Assembly (NCBI RefSeq): GCF_020731415.2
Contig: NZ_CP088273.1
Coordinates: 2,113,001 to 2,177,000, forward strand
Reading direction: 5' to 3'
From: Phyllobacterium sp. T1293
Lineage (GTDB): Bacteria; Pseudomonadota; Alphaproteobacteria; Rhizobiales; Rhizobiaceae
DNA length: 64,000 nucleotides
The notes under the pieces were generated by a model that was given only the letters and a program-made list of their open reading frames with translations, searched no databases and was not told the DNA's origin. Below, piece by piece: positions 10,383 to 20,057 of the stretch. The stretch's first letter is position 1. Each line of letters starts with the position of its first letter. The position numbers and the translations under genes were made by a program.

Positions 10383-11612
10383 CTATTTCTTTGACAGCAG
10401 CGCGACGGCTTCGACGTGCGAGGACCAGAGAAACTGGTCAATCGGCACAACGCGGTCGATCTTGTAGCCGCCTTTAACGAGGATGCTGAGGTCACGGCCA
10501 AGCGTCACCGGGTTGCAGGAAACAGCTGCCACCTTCGGTACATTGGATTTGGCAATCTCGATGGCCTGTGCTTCGGCACCCGCACGCGGCGGATCGAAAA
10601 CCAGACCGGTGAAGGGTGCGAGTTCACGCGCCAGGAACGGTCGGCGGAACAGATCACGGCGCTCCACACTCACCGGCTTCAGACCCTGAACATGGCGCGC
10701 ACCACGATCCAGCGCATCAAGGGCCGCCTGCTCGCTTTCCACCGCATGAACCGCTGACTTTTCCGCAATGCGCAATGCAAATGTGCCGGAGCCGCAGAAC
10801 AGGTCGAGAGATTTTTTGGCTTTGCCCAAATGCGCCGTCACCAGTGCCGACATGGCTTCCTCGGCCTCAACCGTCGCCTGCAGGAAGCCGCCCGCCGGAA
10901 TGTAAACAGGCACCTTGCCGAAATGCACCAGCGGCTTTTTCGGCTCGACGATGATTTCGCCTTCAAAGCTCAGCCGGGCAAAACCCTTTTTCAGAACAAG
11001 ATTGGTCAGCGCATGGCGCTTGCCCGCATCCGGTGCGCCGCAGCCCGAGGCCATGATATCGAGCCCGGAAGCTGTCGCCGTCACGGTAAGCTTGAAGGGT
11101 TTCATGCCGCCGCCAAGCACCGCCACAACCTCGCGCAGATCATCCAGCCGGGAGACGATTTCCGGCGTGGTGACTGCACATTCGGTAATGTCGATGAGTT
11201 CATGGCTCTGGTGCCGGTTAAACCCAAGCACAGCACCATGGTCGCTGGTACGCACGGCAAAAACCGCGCGCCGCCGCGTATGGGGCGGGCACGTTATCAA
11301 CGGATCGAGTTTGAATTGCAGCCCGCGACCGCCAAGCGCTTCCTGTACCAGCGCGCGCTTCCAATCCTGATAGGCGCTGTCCTGCCAATGCTGGAGGGCA
11401 CAGCCGCCGCACTCTTCAAAATGGCGGCAGGCCGGAGCAATCCGCTCAGGCGATGGTTCAAGCAGGGCCATCATGGTTGCGCGGCCATTTTCCAGCGCGA
11501 CATTGGCGGTTTCGCCGGGCAGAGAGAATGGCACGTAGACGCTGCCTGCTGCTGTTGCAGCAATGCCATCGCCCCCGGCGCCCATCCGCTCAATTGTTAC
11601 GCGCGTGCTCAT
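10383..11612 (-). CDS. Class I SAM-dependent RNA (uracil-C5) methyltransferase, TrmA/RlmD type
   Basis: A 409-residue rRNA or tRNA uracil-5-methyltransferase. It begins with a TRAM-like region (VTIERMGAGGDGIAA), followed by the iron-sulfur motif CRHFEECGGCALQHW. The SAM-binding segment is SLDLFCGSGTFALRIAE, and the catalytic nucleophile lies in AAVSCNPVTLGRDL. The family methylates U54 in tRNA or U747/U1939 in 23S rRNA; which one cannot be told here. It is the last gene of a dxs-tlyA-methyltransferase run with gaps of under ten bases. Confidence 0.92.
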   Translation of the reverse strand: MSTRVTIERMGAGGDGIAATAAGSVYVPFSLPGETANVALENGRATMMALLEPSPERIAPACRHFEECGGCALQHWQDSAYQDWKRALVQEALGGRGLQFKLDPLITCPPHTRRRAVFAVRTSDHGAVLGFNRHQSHELIDITECAVTTPEIVSRLDDLREVVAVLGGGMKPFKLTVTATASGLDIMASGCGAPDAGKRHALTNLVLKKGFARLSFEGEIIVEPKKPLVHFGKVPVYIPAGGFLQATVEAEEAMSALVTAHLGKAKKSLDLFCGSGTFALRIAEKSAVHAVESEQAALDALDRGARHVQGLKPVSVERRDLFRRPFLARELAPFTGLVFDPPRAGAEAQAIEIAKSNVPKVAAVSCNPVTLGRDLSILVKGGYKIDRVVPIDQFLWSSHVEAVALLSKK

Positions 11613-11619
11613 CAGCTCT

Positions 11620-12366
11620 TCAATCTTTTCTCTTCAAACCGGCCAGAAGATATTCGCGATTGCCATCGCCGCCTTCGATAGGCGAAGGGCAAAGCCCCAG
11701 GGCTTTCCAGCCCGGCAATCCATCCAGCCAGTTCCTTAGAGCATTTGCAACGCGTTCGCCATCCATTGGATCGCGCAAAATGCCGCCCTTGCCGATTGCC
11801 TCGCGCCCGGCCTCGAATTGCGGCTTGACGAGAAGAACGCAATGACTGCCCGGCTCGGCCAGATCAAGTGCCGGTGGCAGGGCGAGTTTCAGCGAGATGA
11901 AACTGACATCCGAGACCACAAGACCAATTATCCTATCAGCCAGATGCGCGCGGGAAAGCTCCCGTGCATTCAAATTTTCAAGGTTGGTCACGCGGATATC
12001 AGTACGCAAACTGTCATGAAGTTGGCCATGGCCGACATCAACGGCAATGACATGCGCCGCACCGCGTTCCAAAAGGACCTGCGTGAAACCGCCGGTGGAT
12101 GCGCCGATATCCAGTGCGTTGACACCACTCACATCAATGGAAAAATGATCGAGCCCGGCAATCAGTTTCAGCGCGGCGCGCGAAACATAGGTGCTTGCCG
12201 GATCGTTAACACTGATATCAACTGTTTCGTTGAAGGTCGCGCCGGGCTTGGTGACAACAGCATTGTTGACTGTGATCGTGCCACGCACAATCGCATCCCG
12301 CGCCCGGGAGCGGCTGGCGAACAGGCCCTTTTCAACGAGCAGTTGATCTAACCGCAGCGATGCCAT
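11620..12366 (-). CDS. tlyA: TlyA family rRNA (cytidine-2'-O)-methyltransferase
   Basis: A 248-residue protein with an N-terminal S4 RNA-binding domain (RLDQLLVEKGLFASRSRARD) and a FtsJ-type methyltransferase domain (ALDIGASTGGFTQVLLERGA). This is the TlyA family, which 2'-O-methylates 16S and/or 23S rRNA cytidines; some members have been reported to be haemolytic. It starts six bases after dxs ends and ends seven bases before the RNA methyltransferase gene, so the three form one operon, a frequent arrangement in rhizobia. Confidence 0.94.
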   Translation of the reverse strand: MASLRLDQLLVEKGLFASRSRARDAIVRGTITVNNAVVTKPGATFNETVDISVNDPASTYVSRAALKLIAGLDHFSIDVSGVNALDIGASTGGFTQVLLERGAAHVIAVDVGHGQLHDSLRTDIRVTNLENLNARELSRAHLADRIIGLVVSDVSFISLKLALPPALDLAEPGSHCVLLVKPQFEAGREAIGKGGILRDPMDGERVANALRNWLDGLPGWKALGLCPSPIEGGDGNREYLLAGLKRKD

Positions 12367-12372
12367 TGCCAG

Positions 12373-14292
12373 TTAAGCGCGCGCCGGAGCGGCCAAAGTG
12401 GTGCGGCCAAGCGCTGCGAATACGGTCTGAACAATGCCCGCCCGATCCAGCCCTGACCGTGCATACATGGCTTCCGGCTTGGCATGGTCAAGATAAATGT
12501 CTGGCAGCGTCAACGTGCGAACCCGCAAACCATGGTCAAGCAAGCCATCGCGGCTGAGGAAGTGCAGGACATGGGAGGCAAAGCCGCCAATAGCGCCCTC
12601 TTCCACCGTGACGAGAACCTCATGTTCTCGCGCCAGACGGCGGATCATGTCTTCATCCAGTGGCTTGGCAAAACGGGCATCGGCAACAGTTGTCGAAAGT
12701 CCTGCCGCATCGAGTTCATCGGCAGCGGCCAGACATTCCTGCAGGCGTGTGCCAAAGGAAAGCAGCGCAACCTTGGAGCCCTCGCGGATAATGCGGCCCT
12801 TGCCGATCTGCAATATCTCGCCGCGTTCCGGCAGATCAATGCCAACGCCATCGCCGCGCGGGTAGCGGAAAGAAATCGGGCCTTCGTCATATTCCGCAGC
12901 GGTGCGAACCATATGGCGCAGTTCCGCCTCATCCGATGCGGCCATGACGACAAAGCCCGGCAATGCCGCAAGGAAGCCCGTATCAAACGAACCCGCATGG
13001 GTGGCACCGTCAGCCCCCACCAGTCCTGCCCGGTCAATGGGGAAACGCACCGGCAGATTTTGCAGGGAAACGTCGTGTACCACCTGATCATAACCGCGTT
13101 GCAGGAAGGTGGAATAGATCGCAGCGAACGGCTTGAATCCTTCCGATGCCAGTCCAGCGGCAAAAGTCACCGCATGCTGTTCAGCAATGCCGACATCAAA
13201 CACCCTGTCGGGAAAAACTTCACCAAAGAGATCAAGCCCGGTTCCACCCGGCATGGCGGCAGTCACAGCGACAATCTTATCGTCGTGGCGCGCTTCCTCG
13301 ATCAGGCTGGTTGCGAAAATCTTGGTATAGCTCGGTGCATTTGCGGGTGGTTTTGCCTGCGCGCCCGTGATGACATCGAACTTGTTGACGCCGTGATATT
13401 TGTCGGCGGCAGCTTCCGCCGGGGCATAGCCTTTGCCCTTCTGTGTGACCACATGCACGAGCACAGGCCCGTTCATCGTATCGCGGACATTTTTGAGAAC
13501 CGGCAGAAGATGGTCGAGATTATGCCCATCGATAGGCCCGACATAGTAAAAGCCAAGCTCTTCGAACATGGTGCCGCCGGTCCAGAAGCCGCGCACATAT
13601 TCTTCGGAAAGCCGCGCCTTTTCCTGCAGGAATTTCGGCAGTTTCTTCGCCAGTTGCTTGGCGGTCTCGCGGATGGAGCGATAGGTCCGGCCTGATACCA
13701 GCCGCGCCAGATAGGCGCTCATGGCACCCGTGGGCGGAGCAATCGACATATCATTGTCATTGAGGATGACGATCAGCCGCGCATCGAGCGCTCCGGCATT
13801 GTTCATCGCCTCATAGGCCATGCCAGCCGACATGGCGCCATCACCGATCACCGAGATTACATTGCGCTTGATGCCCGATAGATCGCTGGCAACAGCCATG
13901 CCAAGCCCGGCTGAAATGGACGTGGACGAATGCGCCGCACCGAAGGGATCATATTCGCTTTCGCTGCGCTTGGTGAACCCGGATAGTCCGCCTTCCTGCC
14001 GCAAGGTGCGGATACGGTCACGGCGGCCCGTCAATATCTTGTGCGGATAGGCCTGATGGCCGACATCCCAGATGATCCGGTCATCGGGCGTATCGAAAAC
14101 ATGGTGCAAGGCAACGGTAAGTTCCACCACGCCCAGACCCGCACCGAGATGACCGCCGGTGGTCGAAACAGCGTCCACCAGTTCCGCCCGCAACTCCTGT
14201 GCCAGTTGCGGCAAATCCGATTCCGGCAGGGCGCGTAAATCCGAGGGGATTATGACGCGATCGAGCAGCGGTGTTTCCAGTTTCTTCGCCAA
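12373..14292 (-). CDS. dxs: 1-deoxy-D-xylulose-5-phosphate synthase
   Basis: First enzyme of the MEP pathway, joining pyruvate and glyceraldehyde-3-phosphate with thiamine diphosphate; 639 residues. The thiamine-binding segment [20 protein letters not shown], the early [20 protein letters not shown], and the Dxs [15 protein letters not shown] are all visible. The only workable start is TTG at 14292, because an in-frame stop lies about 40 bases upstream with no ATG between. It heads the dxs-tlyA-methyltransferase operon. IspH, the last enzyme of the same pathway, is at the left edge of the window. Confidence 0.97.
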   Translation of the reverse strand: MAKKLETPLLDRVIIPSDLRALPESDLPQLAQELRAELVDAVSTTGGHLGAGLGVVELTVALHHVFDTPDDRIIWDVGHQAYPHKILTGRRDRIRTLRQEGGLSGFTKRSESEYDPFGAAHSSTSISAGLGMAVASDLSGIKRNVISVIGDGAMSAGMAYEAMNNAGALDARLIVILNDNDMSIAPPTGAMSAYLARLVSGRTYRSIRETAKQLAKKLPKFLQEKARLSEEYVRGFWTGGTMFEELGFYYVGPIDGHNLDHLLPVLKNVRDTMNGPVLVHVVTQKGKGYAPAEAAADKYHGVNKFDVITGAQAKPPANAPSYTKIFATSLIEEARHDDKIVAVTAAMPGGTGLDLFGEVFPDRVFDVGIAEQHAVTFAAGLASEGFKPFAAIYSTFLQRGYDQVVHDVSLQNLPVRFPIDRAGLVGADGATHAGSFDTGFLAALPGFVVMAASDEAELRHMVRTAAEYDEGPISFRYPRGDGVGIDLPERGEILQIGKGRIIREGSKVALLSFGTRLQECLAAADELDAAGLSTTVADARFAKPLDEDMIRRLAREHEVLVTVEEGAIGGFASHVLHFLSRDGLLDHGLRVRTLTLPDIYLDHAKPEAMYARSGLDRAGIVQTVFAALGRTTLAAPARA

Positions 14293-14383
14293 AGCACAGG
14301 TTCCAGTTCCAGGGTCACTTCTTGCGGTTTCCTAGATGAATTCGGGGCAAGCAGCAAGAAGTGCAGCTTTCTCCTTACCCATG

Positions 14384-15307
14384 TCAATTTTCAGGCAGGG
14401 GTATGAACTCTTCCTCATCACCGGGTACGATATCAAAGCGGCCTGAGCGCCATTCTTCCTTGGCCTGCTCAATCCGCTCTTTTGAAGATGAAACGAAATT
14501 CCACCAGATATAGCGCTTCGATGGCATGGTTGCACCGCCAAACAGCATGAAATGCGCGCCTTGGGGTGCTGATATGATAATTTCATCGCCAGTTCGGAAG
14601 GCCAGCAGGCGGTCAGCGGGAAAGCTTTCGCCTGAGATCTCTACCGATCCGTCCAGCGTATAAATCGCCCGCTCTTCCGCCGCATCCGCAGGTATCTGGA
14701 TATGCCCGCCCGGTTGCAGGCGGATATCGACATAGAGCGTTTCCGCGTGTTGTTTGACCGATGATCCCGCCCCATGAAACGCGCCCATGACCACACGGGC
14801 TTCCATCCCGGCCTCATGCAGGACGGGCAATTCCCCCGCCGCCGTATTGGCAAAGGTCGGGTCGATTTCTTCCAGATGATCGGGCAGCGCCAGCCATGTC
14901 TGCAAACCGGATATGGGCAAGGGCTGGGTGCGCAACTCCTCCGGCGAGCGTTCGGAATGGACAATGCCGCGTCCCGCCGTCATCAGATTGACGTCACCCG
15001 GACGGATGACCATTTCCGTACCGAGACTGTCGCGGTGGCGGATATTGCCGTCGAAGAGATAGGTCACTGTCGACAGGCCGATATGCGGGTGCGGGCGCAC
15101 GTCCAGCGCGTCGGTGGGCCGCAGGATCGCGGGGCCCATGCGATCAAAGAAAATAAACGGTCCGACAAGTCGCCGCTTTGCCGTCGGCAGGGCGCGGCGA
15201 ACCTGAAAACCACCGATATCGCTGGTGCGCGGAATGATCAGCGTCTCAATCGAATCAACCGCCGTGGTGTCACCGGGTTGTGGATCATTGCCGGGGAAAA
15301 AGCTCAT
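14384..15307 (-). CDS. Pirin family protein
   Basis: A 307-residue bicupin of the pirin family. The N-terminal cupin carries the metal histidines in DVRPHPHIGLSTVTYLFDG and GRGIVHSERSPEE. A C-terminal pirin domain follows (HFMLFGGATMPSKRYIWWNF). Some bacterial pirins oxidise quercetin, others bind pyruvate dehydrogenase or acyl-CoA dehydrogenase; the role here cannot be assigned. It is a leftward gene between dxs and xseB with its own flanking gaps. Confidence 0.92.
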   Translation of the reverse strand: MSFFPGNDPQPGDTTAVDSIETLIIPRTSDIGGFQVRRALPTAKRRLVGPFIFFDRMGPAILRPTDALDVRPHPHIGLSTVTYLFDGNIRHRDSLGTEMVIRPGDVNLMTAGRGIVHSERSPEELRTQPLPISGLQTWLALPDHLEEIDPTFANTAAGELPVLHEAGMEARVVMGAFHGAGSSVKQHAETLYVDIRLQPGGHIQIPADAAEERAIYTLDGSVEISGESFPADRLLAFRTGDEIIISAPQGAHFMLFGGATMPSKRYIWWNFVSSSKERIEQAKEEWRSGRFDIVPGDEEEFIPLPEN

Positions 15308-15371
15308 TAATGCTGCTCCAACCTATTGGAGCCGCATCATAGCGTCTTGCAACCTGCCTGAACAGCCGCGC

Positions 15372-15626
15372 CTATTCCGGGTCGAGCGGCTCGGTGCCGA
15401 CAGGCTGGCCATCGCGGCCCAGCCTGATCTTCTCAACCTTGTCTTCAGCGGCACGCAGCAGCGTATCGCAATGTTTTTTCAAGGCTTCACCGCGTTCATA
15501 GATACGGATGGACTGCTCAAGCGGCACATCGCCGCGCTCCAGATCGTCCACAATCTTTTCCAGTTGATCGAGCGCCTGCTCGAAGCTCATGGCGGCGATA
15601 TCGGAGTTGGGTTGTGCATCGGCCAT
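15372..15626 (-). CDS. xseB: Exodeoxyribonuclease VII small subunit
   Basis: An 84-residue XseB, the small subunit of the single-strand exonuclease that acts with XseA in repair. The family core [20 protein letters not shown] and the helix [19 protein letters not shown] are intact. It follows the histone-deacetylase-like gene by four bases, a pairing common in rhizobia. xseA is not in the window. Confidence 0.95.
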   Translation of the reverse strand: MADAQPNSDIAAMSFEQALDQLEKIVDDLERGDVPLEQSIRIYERGEALKKHCDTLLRAAEDKVEKIRLGRDGQPVGTEPLDPE

Positions 15627-15630
15627 GGTT

Positions 15631-16557
15631 TCAACCTTTCATCAAACGTTTGATATGTGCGCCGGCGGATAGCGACATGCCCTTGAGGTCGTATCCGCCT
15701 TCCAGCAGGCTGACAACCCGGTTCGACGCATACTTCCCAGCTCTTTCGAGCAAAACGCCGGTCGCCCAGTCAAAATCATCCTCGTCCAGATTGATCTCGG
15801 CAAGAGGATCACGATGGTGCGCATCAAAACCGGCCGAGATGATAATCAGATCCGGTTTGAAACTGTCGATGGACGGCAAAACGCGCGTGTTGAACGCCTC
15901 GCGGAAATCCTCGCTTCCGGTCTGCGGCGCCAAGGGTGCGTTGACGATATTGCCTGCGCCCGTTTCATCCTTGGCACCCGTGCCGGGATAAAGCGGCATC
16001 TGATGCGTGGAGCAATAGAGCACTGACGGGTCGTCCCAGAAAATATCCTGCGTGCCATTGCCGTGATGCACATCCCAATCAACAATAGCAACGCGTTCAG
16101 CCCCATGCGCCTTCTGCGCGTGGCGGGCGGCGATGGCTGCGTTGTTGAACAGGCAGAACCCCATGGCGCGGTTGCGCTCCGCATGATGGCCCGGCGGACG
16201 CGATGCCACGAAGACATTATCCGCCCGGCCCGCAAACACATCATCGACAGCCGCATTGGCCGCGCCGATGGCGGTCAGCGCCGCCTCCCAGCTCTTTGGG
16301 CTGACGGATGTATCCGCATCGACGCGGGTCATCCCCTCCTCCGGCACAGCCTGGCGGACCCGCTCGACGAAATGCCCGGGGTGCGCATAAAGGATGGTCG
16401 CTTCATCGCCCAACGGCGATAGCGTACGATCCAGCGCATCAAAAGCACTGTCCTCCAAAACCTTGGTAAGCGCGCGCAAGCGGTCCGGCCGTTCGGGGTG
16501 GCCGACAGGCGTTAGATGTTCCAGATAGATCGGGTGCGAATAAAGACGGGTGACCAT
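15631..16557 (-). CDS. Histone-deacetylase family hydrolase
   Basis: A 308-residue arginase/deacetylase-fold zinc hydrolase of the HDAC/acetylpolyamine amidohydrolase family. It has [20 protein letters not shown] with the paired active-site histidines, [18 protein letters not shown] with zinc ligands D and H, and [14 protein letters not shown] with the third zinc ligand. Bacterial members deacetylate small acetylated amines or proteins; the substrate here is unknown. The ATG at 16557 is preferred to a TTG 15 bases upstream. It is paired with xseB. Confidence 0.92.
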   Translation of the reverse strand: MVTRLYSHPIYLEHLTPVGHPERPDRLRALTKVLEDSAFDALDRTLSPLGDEATILYAHPGHFVERVRQAVPEEGMTRVDADTSVSPKSWEAALTAIGAANAAVDDVFAGRADNVFVASRPPGHHAERNRAMGFCLFNNAAIAARHAQKAHGAERVAIVDWDVHHGNGTQDIFWDDPSVLYCSTHQMPLYPGTGAKDETGAGNIVNAPLAPQTGSEDFREAFNTRVLPSIDSFKPDLIIISAGFDAHHRDPLAEINLDEDDFDWATGVLLERAGKYASNRVVSLLEGGYDLKGMSLSAGAHIKRLMKG

Positions 16558-16779
16558 ATCGGCTTTCTGCAACTGTGAATGGACATCAGCACAACCCTAA
16601 GGTCGCATGGAGAGAATTTGCACAGACGCCGCGCTTTGCACAAGAGGCAAAGGGCAGATGAGTGCGCCTCTTTCTCCGGTGGCAAAATTCGGACACGCTC
16701 AACCGGCGATGGCAAGAATCTCTGAAATTTCATCAAAAATTCCAACCAACGTCTAATTGACGATGGCTTGCCTGTATAG

Positions 16780-16808
16780 GAATATTATCCTTTTAAGGGA
16801 TAGTATTC
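16780..16808 (+). promoter_or_regulatory. Palindrome overlapping the ribosome binding site of the next gene
   Basis: GAATATTATCC (16780-16790) and GGATAGTATTC (16798-16808) form an inverted repeat with one mismatch around a 7-base loop, ending at the base before the start ATG. The Shine-Dalgarno AAGGGA (16795-16800) lies in the loop and the start of the right arm. The site could therefore be an operator or an RNA hairpin that hides the ribosome site. Confidence 0.5.
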
Positions 16809-17846
16809 ATGACATTGCATAATGAACATTCTTCCAGAAATCTCCGGCTCCGATGGCACATTTCCGCCAATGAACTGCAACTCAAAGCGCTGAAGATAGC
16901 GCCGCATAGCAGCCTGCGCAGCAGGCAATATCGCCAGCTTGAAAATGAGCGGGCAATGCTGGAGGCGGAACTCCGACTTCAGGCGGAAATCGACCTCTGG
17001 CGAAAATATGACCCGGACCAGCCGCGCGAGGCTGCCGGAACGCGCGAAGGCGGGAGGTGGATTGATGGCGGGGGTGCTGGAAATAGCGACTCAACCCAAA
17101 ACGGTGGGCAGAACTCCTCCAAGCCCTCTGCCAGTTGGTGGGGGAATGCGAACCGCATCTCAGCGCCTTATTTACGGCGGCTACCTAAAGTCGGACAATT
17201 GTTCTCGCTCATCCAGTTGCTTGACGATCGTCAGCCTGCGTATCCCTTGGAAGAGGCACTCGCCCAATACAATTCCGCAGTCGCGGTTAAAGATAGAAAT
17301 ACAATACCATCGCTCACGTTTCGTGCGCGGGCGTTTGACCCGGATACCAGCCCGCAGCGCGTATTTGCTACCATGAAGGAGCTTGAGCAGGATGAGGCTC
17401 GTAAAGTGTGCCCGAAATTCATGACGGTCCAAACGCAAACGGATATGGCGGCTTTCGCGGCAGGCCCAAGATCAGCTTACCGCAGCGCTGCGAACTACGG
17501 CACCGCTGTCCATAAAATTCTCGAACACCAGATAAATGCGATGGAGGATCCTGATTTGAAGGCGGAAGAATCTTACATGAAATATTTAGGCGAAATTGCG
17601 GGAGGTGCACACCCCAATAATGATGTTACCCGAGGCATGAAAGGTTCTCTCCGCATCGACGTGCTGGAAAAAGTAAGCCCCCAAATGGCTTGTGTTTATG
17701 ACATTAAAACTGGTCATGCGCGTTTGGGTCTGGGCCGCATCAAAGAGATTTCATACGCTGTTGCAAAGAACTTTGGACCTTCGGGCTTTACGATCATCGA
17801 AATGAGACCGAGCCAAGGCACAGTCATGGAGGATGTTCGACCGTGA
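16809..17846 (+). CDS. Unknown protein with a RecB-like PD-(D/E)XK nuclease motif set
   Basis: I do not recognise this 345-residue protein as a named family. Residues 40-65 are charged and look helical. Residues 67-85 (YDPDQPREAAGTREGGRW) resemble a linker motif found in phage structural and some secreted rhizobial proteins. Residues 86-110 are Gly/Asn/Ser-rich. The C-terminal third holds GTAVHKILEH (231-240), RID (D284), YDIKTG (D298, K300) and a following helix IKEISYAVAK, which together match the order of the RecB-like PD-(D/E)XK nuclease motifs. I infer a possible DNase effector. There is no signal peptide. The next gene overlaps by four bases, so the two form one unit. The flanks are ordinary chromosomal genes. 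Confidence 0.6.
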   Translation: MTLHNEHSSRNLRLRWHISANELQLKALKIAPHSSLRSRQYRQLENERAMLEAELRLQAEIDLWRKYDPDQPREAAGTREGGRWIDGGGAGNSDSTQNGGQNSSKPSASWWGNANRISAPYLRRLPKVGQLFSLIQLLDDRQPAYPLEEALAQYNSAVAVKDRNTIPSLTFRARAFDPDTSPQRVFATMKELEQDEARKVCPKFMTVQTQTDMAAFAAGPRSAYRSAANYGTAVHKILEHQINAMEDPDLKAEESYMKYLGEIAGGAHPNNDVTRGMKGSLRIDVLEKVSPQMACVYDIKTGHARLGLGRIKEISYAVAKNFGPSGFTIIEMRPSQGTVMEDVRP

Positions 17847-18499
17847 CTACCGGAGCGCAAATTCGCAAAATGGTAAAACCATTGCTTGAACGTCATAGCG
17901 ATCTGGCAATGGTGGGCCGTTTCATGGTTGTTGGACCCATTCGTCACCTTCGGCGCGGAATTTACCTCGACTATTGCCGAACACCTCAAATGTTTAAATC
18001 AAGAACCGTGGTCGATATCCTCATACCACCGAGTGACGCCGGCTATCTGGGTCGCGGCGATTACTTTACTGACCCCGGAAAGGGCCTTTGGGACGCTACG
18101 AATCCCGACGCCGTCCAACGATTTTTCGATTTGCTCGAAGATAAAATTCTACCGAAACTGCGCTCCACGACGACGTTCGATCATTATCGGATATTGACCG
18201 AACAATATCGCGCTTCGGGTGATTATTATGACAGGGATCGCTTCTTTGAAATGCTGATTGCAACGGCGGTTGGCAATTTCGACCTTGCTCAATCCATTGT
18301 TGAGCCACAGCCCGATGTACAGCTTTATCTTGGAGAGCTGGCACCGTCGTTTTATCCGGCTCTGTTGGCGAGGGATCGCACAGAAATCGCAAAAATCCTG
18401 CACGCATGGGAAGCCCAAACGATCAAGACATACAAGCTGGAGAAATTCTGGGAACAGACGCCCTTCCCGCTGGAGCTGCAGGATACCCCGCCGCCTTAG
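17843..18499 (+). CDS. Unknown protein, possible partner or immunity protein of the preceding gene
   Basis: A 218-residue soluble protein with no recognised family, starting at GTG 17843 in a GTGA overlap with the preceding stop. It has no signal peptide or membrane segment. The N-terminal half (residues 10-70) alternates strand-like stretches and contains GRGDYF; the C-terminal half is helical and ends with a proline-rich tail (LQDTPPP). The tight coupling to a gene with nuclease motifs is the arrangement expected of an effector and its immunity protein, but nothing in the sequence itself proves binding. It could also be a second enzyme of an uncharacterised system. Confidence 0.55.
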   Translation: MTTGAQIRKMVKPLLERHSDLAMVGRFMVVGPIRHLRRGIYLDYCRTPQMFKSRTVVDILIPPSDAGYLGRGDYFTDPGKGLWDATNPDAVQRFFDLLEDKILPKLRSTTTFDHYRILTEQYRASGDYYDRDRFFEMLIATAVGNFDLAQSIVEPQPDVQLYLGELAPSFYPALLARDRTEIAKILHAWEAQTIKTYKLEKFWEQTPFPLELQDTPPP

Positions 18500-18636
18500 A
18501 AGCTGCCTGATACTTTACCCCGCCGGGACATATGACGTGGTTTCGAGAACCGGAGCGCAGCGTATGTAAGTACGCGAGCACTGGAAGCACAAAACCGCGT
18601 CAGATGAGCGGCGGGGCAGAATTGACGGGCTGCTTG

Positions 18637-19920
18637 TTAGGCGACGCTCAAAGCCTGAGTGAGGTCAGCGATCAGATCATCCGGATGTTCAATGCCGATG
18701 GACAGCCGGATGGTCGAATCCAGAACGCCGATCTTCTGCCTGACATCCACAGGCACGCCCGAATGGGTCATGGTCGCCGGGTGGCTGGCAAGGGATTCTG
18801 TTCCGCCAAGGCTGACTGCCAGTTTGAGAATTTGCAGCGCATTGAGGAATTTGAAGGCGGCGGGTTGGCCGCCCTTGATATCAAAGGAGAAAGTGGAACC
18901 AGCCCCCGTGCATTGCGCGGCAAATGTGCGGCCAAGCGGCGAGTTTGCATCGTGGTAGGGCAGATAGTGGATCTTTTCCACTTTCGGATGATCGCGCAGG
19001 AAATCGGCGATGGCCAGCGCATTGTTGTTGGCCTTCTCCATGCGGATGCTCAGCGTTTCCAGCGAGCGGCCCAGCATCCAGCAGGAATGCGGATCAAGCT
19101 GGGTGCCAATGGCACCGCGCAGCGCCTTGACCTGTTTCATCACGGCTTTCGATCCAAGCGCAGCACCAGCAATGAGATCGGAATGGCCGCCGACATATTT
19201 GGTCAGCGAATAGAGCGAGATGTCGGCACCATGTTCAATCGGACGCTGGAACACTGGCCCAAGCAGGGTGTTGTCGCAGGCGATAACCGGCGTGTGCCCC
19301 TGTTTCTTCCCGATCGCATCGGCAATCCGGCGGATCATCGCCACATCCACCAGACTGTTGGTCGGGTTGGCGGGCGTTTCGATGAGGATGATGGAAACGC
19401 GTCCCTTGGTCATGGCTTCGTCAGCGGCGGCCTGTACGGAGGCTTCATTGACCCCGTCGGCAAAGCCGACTGCGGCCACACCCATGTTGAGGAATGTCTT
19501 GGCCAGCAGCGTTTCCGTGCCGCCATAGAGTGGCTGCGAATGCAGTACCGCATCGCCGGGACGCACAAACGCCAGCAGTGTCGTGGCAATCGCCGACATG
19601 CCGGAGGAGAAAAGCGCGCAGCTTTCCGTGCGCTCATAAACGGCCAGACGATCCTCGACGATCTCGCTGTTGGGATGGTTAAAGCGCGAATAGACGAGAC
19701 CGGCGCCCACGCCCGCTGGCGGTTCCTTGCGGCCGGAGACGAAATCAAAAAAGTCGCGGCCTTCCTCGGCGTTCTTGAACACGAAGGTTGAAGTGAGGAA
19801 AACAGGCGGCTTGACCGCGCCTTCCGACAATTCAGGGTCAAATCCGTAGTTCAGCATCAATGTTTCTGGATGCAATTTGTGGTTGCCGATGTGGGTCTTG
19901 TACGGATGGGGAGCGGCCAT
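18637..19920 (-). CDS. Cys/Met metabolism PLP-dependent enzyme (cystathionine/methionine gamma-lyase type)
   Basis: A 427-residue PLP enzyme of the trans-sulfuration family. Visible signatures are [20 protein letters not shown], the cofactor stacking region [16 protein letters not shown], the aspartate in [16 protein letters not shown], and the PLP lysine in [18 protein letters not shown]. The reaction (gamma-lyase, beta-lyase or gamma-synthase) cannot be fixed by motif alone. The ATG at 19920 follows a GGAG ribosome site. An Lrp-type regulator is transcribed divergently 137 bases away and is a likely direct regulator. Confidence 0.9.
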   Translation of the reverse strand: MAAPHPYKTHIGNHKLHPETLMLNYGFDPELSEGAVKPPVFLTSTFVFKNAEEGRDFFDFVSGRKEPPAGVGAGLVYSRFNHPNSEIVEDRLAVYERTESCALFSSGMSAIATTLLAFVRPGDAVLHSQPLYGGTETLLAKTFLNMGVAAVGFADGVNEASVQAAADEAMTKGRVSIILIETPANPTNSLVDVAMIRRIADAIGKKQGHTPVIACDNTLLGPVFQRPIEHGADISLYSLTKYVGGHSDLIAGAALGSKAVMKQVKALRGAIGTQLDPHSCWMLGRSLETLSIRMEKANNNALAIADFLRDHPKVEKIHYLPYHDANSPLGRTFAAQCTGAGSTFSFDIKGGQPAAFKFLNALQILKLAVSLGGTESLASHPATMTHSGVPVDVRQKIGVLDSTIRLSIGIEHPDDLIADLTQALSVA

Positions 19921-19977
19921 GCGAATCTCCTTGGGCGAATCTTGGGTATGAGAGGTGGAGTATCTCAAGCAAATTAT

Positions 19978-20026
19978 ATCAAATGCAGTGATCAATCCTT
20001 GCTTTTTGCGATCAAATTGCATTGAT
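19978..20026. promoter_or_regulatory. Putative Lrp-type operator pair in the divergent gap
   Basis: Two similar AT-rich sites, ATCAAATGCAGTGATCAA (19978-19995) and ATCAAATTGCATTGAT (20011-20026), lie between the PLP-enzyme gene and the divergent Lrp gene. Each has ATCA-type arms with inverted symmetry. This spacing and position suit an Lrp-family dimer binding two sites, though binding is inferred. Confidence 0.45.
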
Positions 20027-20057
20027 TGCGGCAAACAATTGCCAAGAATGAAAAGAT

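Noticed and set aside
12484..13695. A 403-residue plus-strand open frame opposite dxs
   Set aside because: It is the shadow of a long GC-rich gene; the minus strand encodes complete Dxs.
18532..19791. A 419-residue plus-strand open frame opposite the PLP enzyme gene
   Set aside because: The minus strand has a complete, recognisable enzyme. The opposite frame matches no family and has no start signal.
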